From: CAVSWN01 sp046728115
Lineage (GTDB): Bacteria; Acidobacteriota; Vicinamibacteria; Vicinamibacterales; CAVVIG01
Length of the DNA: 8,057 nt
NCBI GenBank assembly: GCA_046728115.1
Contig: JBKPDW010000478.1
Coordinates: 1 to 8,057, forward strand
Reading direction: 5' to 3'
Numbering within the stretch: position 1 is the first letter of the stretch; each line of letters begins with the position of its first letter. Below, piece by piece: positions 5,568 through 8,057 of the stretch. Position numbers and translations under genes: made by a program. The notes below the pieces were generated by a model. The model was not told the DNA's origin. It saw nothing but the letters and a program-made list of their open reading frames with translations, and did not search any database.

Positions 5568-5765
5568 ATGAACGGAAGACTCCAGATGGAGGACTATCGC
5601 GAGACACTGCACCTCGCCCAATTCAGGCCCGCTCCCGCCGAGGTGCTGAAAGTCCGCGCCGCCGTGCGCGGCGATCAGGCGGCGATGAATCAATACCTCA
5701 TGGTGCGTGACGGGATGATTCCGCCGGGCAATTTGCCCGCCCTTGGATTGCAGGCGAGTCCGTAA
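5568..5765 (+). CDS. Small hypothetical protein resembling a flavoprotein C-terminal tail
   Basis: This is a 65-aa soluble protein starting at ATG 5568 behind a strong GGAGG site. It has no membrane span, signal peptide or cysteine. Its core (QFRPAPAEVLKVRAAVRG, then DQAAMNQYLMVRDGMIPP) is probably two helices. The pattern RPxPxxV...RGxQxAM...G.xPP resembles, from memory, the short C-terminal tail of FAD-dependent halogenase or monooxygenase-like proteins, which follows the catalytic domain. No flavoprotein body lies upstream: the MOSC gene diverges from the same gap. It could be a standalone family or a gene remnant; the intact ribosome binding site favours an expressed small protein. The following glycosyltransferase gene starts 160 bp later on the same strand. 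Confidence 0.65.
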   Translation: MNGRLQMEDYRETLHLAQFRPAPAEVLKVRAAVRGDQAAMNQYLMVRDGMIPPGNLPALGLQASP

Positions 5766-5848
5766 CGCACTCGGACGCCGCCTGGCTTTCAGCCATGCGC
5801 CTCTCACACATCGCCCGAGTCGTACCGCACGTGAGATCGCTCTGCAGC

Positions 5849-5877
5849 GTGACGCTCATCGGCTCATGCGCTATATT
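5849..5877 (+). promoter_or_regulatory. Putative sigma-70 promoter upstream of the GT-C gene
   Basis: GTGACG (5849-5854; 4 of 6 match to TTGACA) and TATATT (5872-5877; 5 of 6 match to TATAAT) are separated by exactly 17 bp. The expected start of transcription is near 5884, 40 nt or so before ATG 5926. If real, it excludes the in-frame ATG at 5866 as the start for this transcript. Confidence 0.45.
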
Positions 5878-5925
5878 CCGCGCTCGAGGGCGCTGGACTC
5901 GCCTCAGCGCGACGCTCTCGGCCTG

Positions 5926-7698
5926 ATGCTCTCCCAGTCTGTATTGCGATCAACGCTGCGCACGCTGATCGTCGCCACCGGCATGTGGGCGTTCTGCGTG
6001 CTGATTTTCGGCGGCTTCACAGTTCAATGGGGCTGGTTTCGGCTTGCATCGCGGGACGCAACTCGCGCCCTTCTGCTCATAGCGCTGTTGATCGCTGTTT
6101 ACGTTCGTGTCGTTGGTCTTGCTCAGGCGAGACCTGAACTCAGCAGGATCAGGATTGCCGCGGCCAGACGGGCGCCACTGCTGGCTGCGGCCACCAGCCT
6201 GTTCGTCTTGGTTGTAGCCATCCAGCACGGAACCTTCGTCGCAAGCGGGGCGGATACGTATGGGTATGTGAGCGAAGCCGAACTGTGGGAGAAGGGGAAC
6301 TTGCACGTAGCGCAACCTTTGGCGATGGTGTTGCCCTGGCCCATTCCGCTGCAGACGCTCACGCCTCTCGGTTATGTGCCAGGTCCGAGCAGGCGCGACG
6401 TCGTTCCGGCCTATCCGCCGGGACTTCCGCTCGTAATGGTGGCGTTCCGGGCTGTACTCGGACCGCAGGGACAGTATTACGTGTGCCCCGTTCTCGGCGC
6501 TCTCGCGGTTTGGCTGACATTCGTCCTCGGCCGTCGTGTGACGGGGCGATCGAGCATCGGTCTTGCCGCGGCTCTGATTCTCGCCACGAGTCCGCCGTTC
6601 CTCTTCGTGTTGATGCCGCCACTGAGTGACGTACCCGCGACAGCGGTGTGGACCCTGGCAATCATCCTCGCTCTGTCGCCTTCAGTGGTCGCAGCCCTCG
6701 CGTCGGGTGCTGCGGCGGGCGTGGCAGTTCTCATCCGGCCGAATCTGTCACCTGCGGCCATCGTGCTCGCTGTGGCCGTGCTGTGGTCCTCGATTCGATC
6801 GCGCGGCATCGCGTGGAAGGCGCTGATTCCACCGGTTGCCTTCGTGGCCGCGATTCTTCCGGGGGTGATCGTTCTCGCGCTATTCAATCGCAGCCTCTAC
6901 GGCTCCGCCTTCGCGTCGGGCTACGGCGATCCGCGTCTGCTGTACTCCTTCGGTTACCTGCGCACAAACGCTGTTCAGTTCGTGGCCTGGATGTTCGAAA
7001 GCAGGTCCGCGTATGCCTTGCTTGGAACGGCGGCGGCGCTCGTCCTGTGGCCCCGTTCGATCGCTCGAACCTGCCCAGGCGCATCCACCCGCCTGCTTTT
7101 CGGCGGCTTCACCGCGGTCATCTGGTTGTCGTACCTCTTCTACCATCCGTTTGACACGTGGTGGTGGCTTCGCTTTCTATTGCCGATGTGGCCCGTGACG
7201 ATTGTGCTTGCAGCCGCCTTGGCGGCCGACGTGTTGGGATGCCTCGAGGTGCCGAGCGGCGGAGTGGTGCTCGCTGCTCTCGCTGTCGTGATCTTCGTCC
7301 ACGGCTATCGAACCTCGGACGCGAAGGGCGTGTTTCAACTGCAGAAACAGGAAGCGAGGTGCACCGACGCTGCCGCGTGGGTCAGGAGAAACACCGACGA
7401 GAAAGCGGTATTCGTGGCGGGCGAGCACAGCGGCATGCTCCGGTACTACACCGGCCGTACCACGGTTCGGTTCGAATTTCTAGACGCCTCATGGCTCGAT
7501 CGCGGCATCGTGTTCCTGTCCGGACTGGGACATCACGCGTACATCGTGCTCGAGCCGTACGAGGAAGAGCTCTTCAGGAAGCGGTTCGGAAGTACGAACG
7601 CACTCGGCCGGCTGGATTGGGCGCCCGTTCCCGGGATGTCGGGTGTTCGCATCTACGATACGCAGCCTCTGTTAGCGTCGGCACCTTTCACTTATTGA
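5926..7698 (+). CDS. Polytopic membrane glycosyltransferase-like protein (GT-C/ArnT-PMT type)
   Basis: From ATG 5926 this is a 590-aa integral membrane protein with about ten or more hydrophobic segments between residues 12 and 460, followed by a soluble C-terminal part (about 465-590). The first large periplasmic loop carries SGADTYGYVSEAELW (107-121), matching the acidic, Tyr-containing catalytic loop of GT-C enzymes such as GT39/GT83 mannosyl- and arabinosyltransferases that use polyprenyl-phosphate sugars. YPPGLPL (163-169), PPLSDVPA (231-238) and WWLRFLLPMWP (413-423) are also typical of this group. Acceptor and sugar cannot be inferred; no glycan-cluster genes flank it. Start choice: the frame is open back to TTG 5743, but residues before 5926 look non-coding, there is no Shine-Dalgarno site, and a promoter at 5849-5877 overlaps the alternative ATG 5866. 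ATG 5926 sits 12 residues before the first span. The start is uncertain; the frame and stop are firm. Confidence 0.85.
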   Translation: MLSQSVLRSTLRTLIVATGMWAFCVLIFGGFTVQWGWFRLASRDATRALLLIALLIAVYVRVVGLAQARPELSRIRIAAARRAPLLAAATSLFVLVVAIQHGTFVASGADTYGYVSEAELWEKGNLHVAQPLAMVLPWPIPLQTLTPLGYVPGPSRRDVVPAYPPGLPLVMVAFRAVLGPQGQYYVCPVLGALAVWLTFVLGRRVTGRSSIGLAAALILATSPPFLFVLMPPLSDVPATAVWTLAIILALSPSVVAALASGAAAGVAVLIRPNLSPAAIVLAVAVLWSSIRSRGIAWKALIPPVAFVAAILPGVIVLALFNRSLYGSAFASGYGDPRLLYSFGYLRTNAVQFVAWMFESRSAYALLGTAAALVLWPRSIARTCPGASTRLLFGGFTAVIWLSYLFYHPFDTWWWLRFLLPMWPVTIVLAAALAADVLGCLEVPSGGVVLAALAVVIFVHGYRTSDAKGVFQLQKQEARCTDAAAWVRRNTDEKAVFVAGEHSGMLRYYTGRTTVRFEFLDASWLDRGIVFLSGLGHHAYIVLEPYEEELFRKRFGSTNALGRLDWAPVPGMSGVRIYDTQPLLASAPFTY

Positions 7699-7829
7699 CC
7701 CTCGCATGATGGTTGTGAGGCGTCACGCGTCGAAATGCTCGGCGGAAAAGGCCAGGGGTGGTCATGTCCGCTGGCGGGGCTGTAGCTCTTCTCTGCCTTG
7801 AGTTTGGCTGCCTCCGATGCGTCAGACAT
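7692..7829 (-). CDS. Possible 45-aa small ORF, low confidence
   Basis: From ATG 7829 to TAA 7692 the minus strand encodes 45 residues. The opening is protein-like (MSDASEAAKLKAEKSYSPAS), followed by a His/Pro/aromatic stretch (GHDHPWPFPPS) and a polar tail. There is no Shine-Dalgarno site and no -10 hexamer 6 nt before the ATG. It overlaps the end of the GT-C gene by 7 bp and lies downstream of the partial gene at 7887 on the same strand. It may simply be chance. No homologue is recognised. Confidence 0.2.
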   Translation of the reverse strand: MSDASEAAKLKAEKSYSPASGHDHPWPFPPSISTRDASQPSCEGQ

Positions 7830-7886
7830 CGTGCAGTCGCGAGGTGTGGTCGATGAGCGAAAGCGATTTGTGCGCTCGGCGGCGCC
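7699..7886. other. 188-bp convergent intergenic gap without a clear gene or terminator
   Basis: Apart from the weak ORF at 7692-7829, nothing is clear here. A short stem (CGATG 7815-7819 with CATCG 7827-7831, 7-nt loop) exists but is too weak to call a terminator. Confidence 0.5.
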
Positions 7887-8057
7887 TTACGGATTGAGTA
7901 ATCGGCGCTCGACGTTGAACGCGCGCCCGTTGAGTTCCACGTCGAACAGAACCGACATGCCGAGTGACAGTTCATCGAACTGCAGCCAGCGGACCATGTT
8001 TTCGCGTTCAAACGGATGCGGGTTCCGGTCCTCGCCCAGAATCACGCCGCACAGATG
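7887..8057 (-). CDS. Hypothetical protein, C-terminal part (5' end outside window)
   Basis: The minus strand is open from the right edge (8057) to TAA 7887-7889, giving 56 residues in a coherent, protein-like frame. It contains GVILGEDRNPHPFERENMV (4-22), then RWLQFDELSLGMSVLFDVEL (23-42, alternating hydrophobic residues suggesting beta strands), then NGRAFNVERRLLNP at the end. The end looks like a small beta-rich domain. I do not recognise the family, and the rest of the gene is outside the window. A longer overlapping minus-strand frame (7688-8011) has Ser/Arg/Cys-rich composition and is the shadow; this frame is the believable one. Confidence 0.7.
   Translation of the reverse strand, partial: HLCGVILGEDRNPHPFERENMVRWLQFDELSLGMSVLFDVELNGRAFNVERRLLNP

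Noticed and set aside
5277..5807. 176-codon minus-strand frame across the MOSC start and the 65-aa gene
   Set aside because: It overlaps two better supported genes and two promoter or ribosome binding sites, and has low-complexity Arg/Ser/Ala composition.
7688..8011. 107-codon minus-strand frame at the right edge
   Set aside because: It overlaps the more protein-like frame 7887-8057 and is Ser/Cys/Arg-rich with no motif.
1..8057. Search for CRISPR arrays, insertion sequences, integrases, toxin-antitoxin pairs, tRNA or rRNA genes
   Set aside because: No spaced repeats, transposase or integrase motifs, or RNA-gene signatures were visible by eye on either strand.

Overview
The window is a compact, high-GC bacterial chromosome segment with short intergenic gaps. 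The genes look like ordinary housekeeping, envelope and hypothetical functions. I see no mobile element, CRISPR array, rRNA or tRNA. The gene mix (a YtxH-like gene, a small membrane protein and YihY/BrkB in a row; a DUF255 thioredoxin-fold protein; a MOSC protein; a GT-C type membrane glycosyltransferase) and the codon use suggest a soil or environmental Acidobacteriota-type organism. That placement is inference from memory, not a computed assignment.

Layout. Bases 1-1803 hold a plus-strand envelope cluster: the 3' end of an amphipathic-helix protein (1-231), a YtxH-domain protein with a recent 54-bp internal duplication (279-695), a 65-aa single-span protein (700-897) and a YihY/BrkB polytopic membrane protein (910-1803). 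Between 1804 and 1896 lies a strong hairpin (1837-1880) between convergent genes. A PfpI/DJ-1 family gene (1897-2439, minus) is then divergent from a DUF255 thioredoxin/alpha-barrel gene (2522-4663, plus). The DUF255 gene overlaps an unknown 119-aa gene (4660-5019) through ATGA. That gene runs tail-to-tail, with a 15-bp overlap, into a MOSC-domain gene (5005-5508, minus). The MOSC gene is divergent from a 65-aa hypothetical gene (5568-5765, plus). A 590-aa GT-C type membrane protein follows (5926-7698), then about 190 bp with no convincing gene, and finally the 3' end of an unknown minus-strand gene (7887-8057).

Regulation. The clearest pattern is in how genes start. YtxH and the 65-aa hypothetical at 5568 have textbook GGAGG Shine-Dalgarno sites, and the 65-aa gene at 700 has a weaker one. 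PfpI, DUF255, MOSC and probably YihY have no such site. Instead, a -10-like hexamer (TACAAT, CATAAT, TACCAT, CATAGT) ends exactly 6 nt before the start codon, three of the four with an extended -10 TG. This is the geometry expected of leaderless mRNAs, and it fixes the starts of these genes independently of homology.

I did not find a clear new multi-gene system. The most interesting items are the shared leaderless start architecture, the helix-phased 18-residue duplication in the YtxH protein, the unknown protein translationally coupled to DUF255, and a standalone 65-aa protein that resembles a flavoprotein C-terminal tail.
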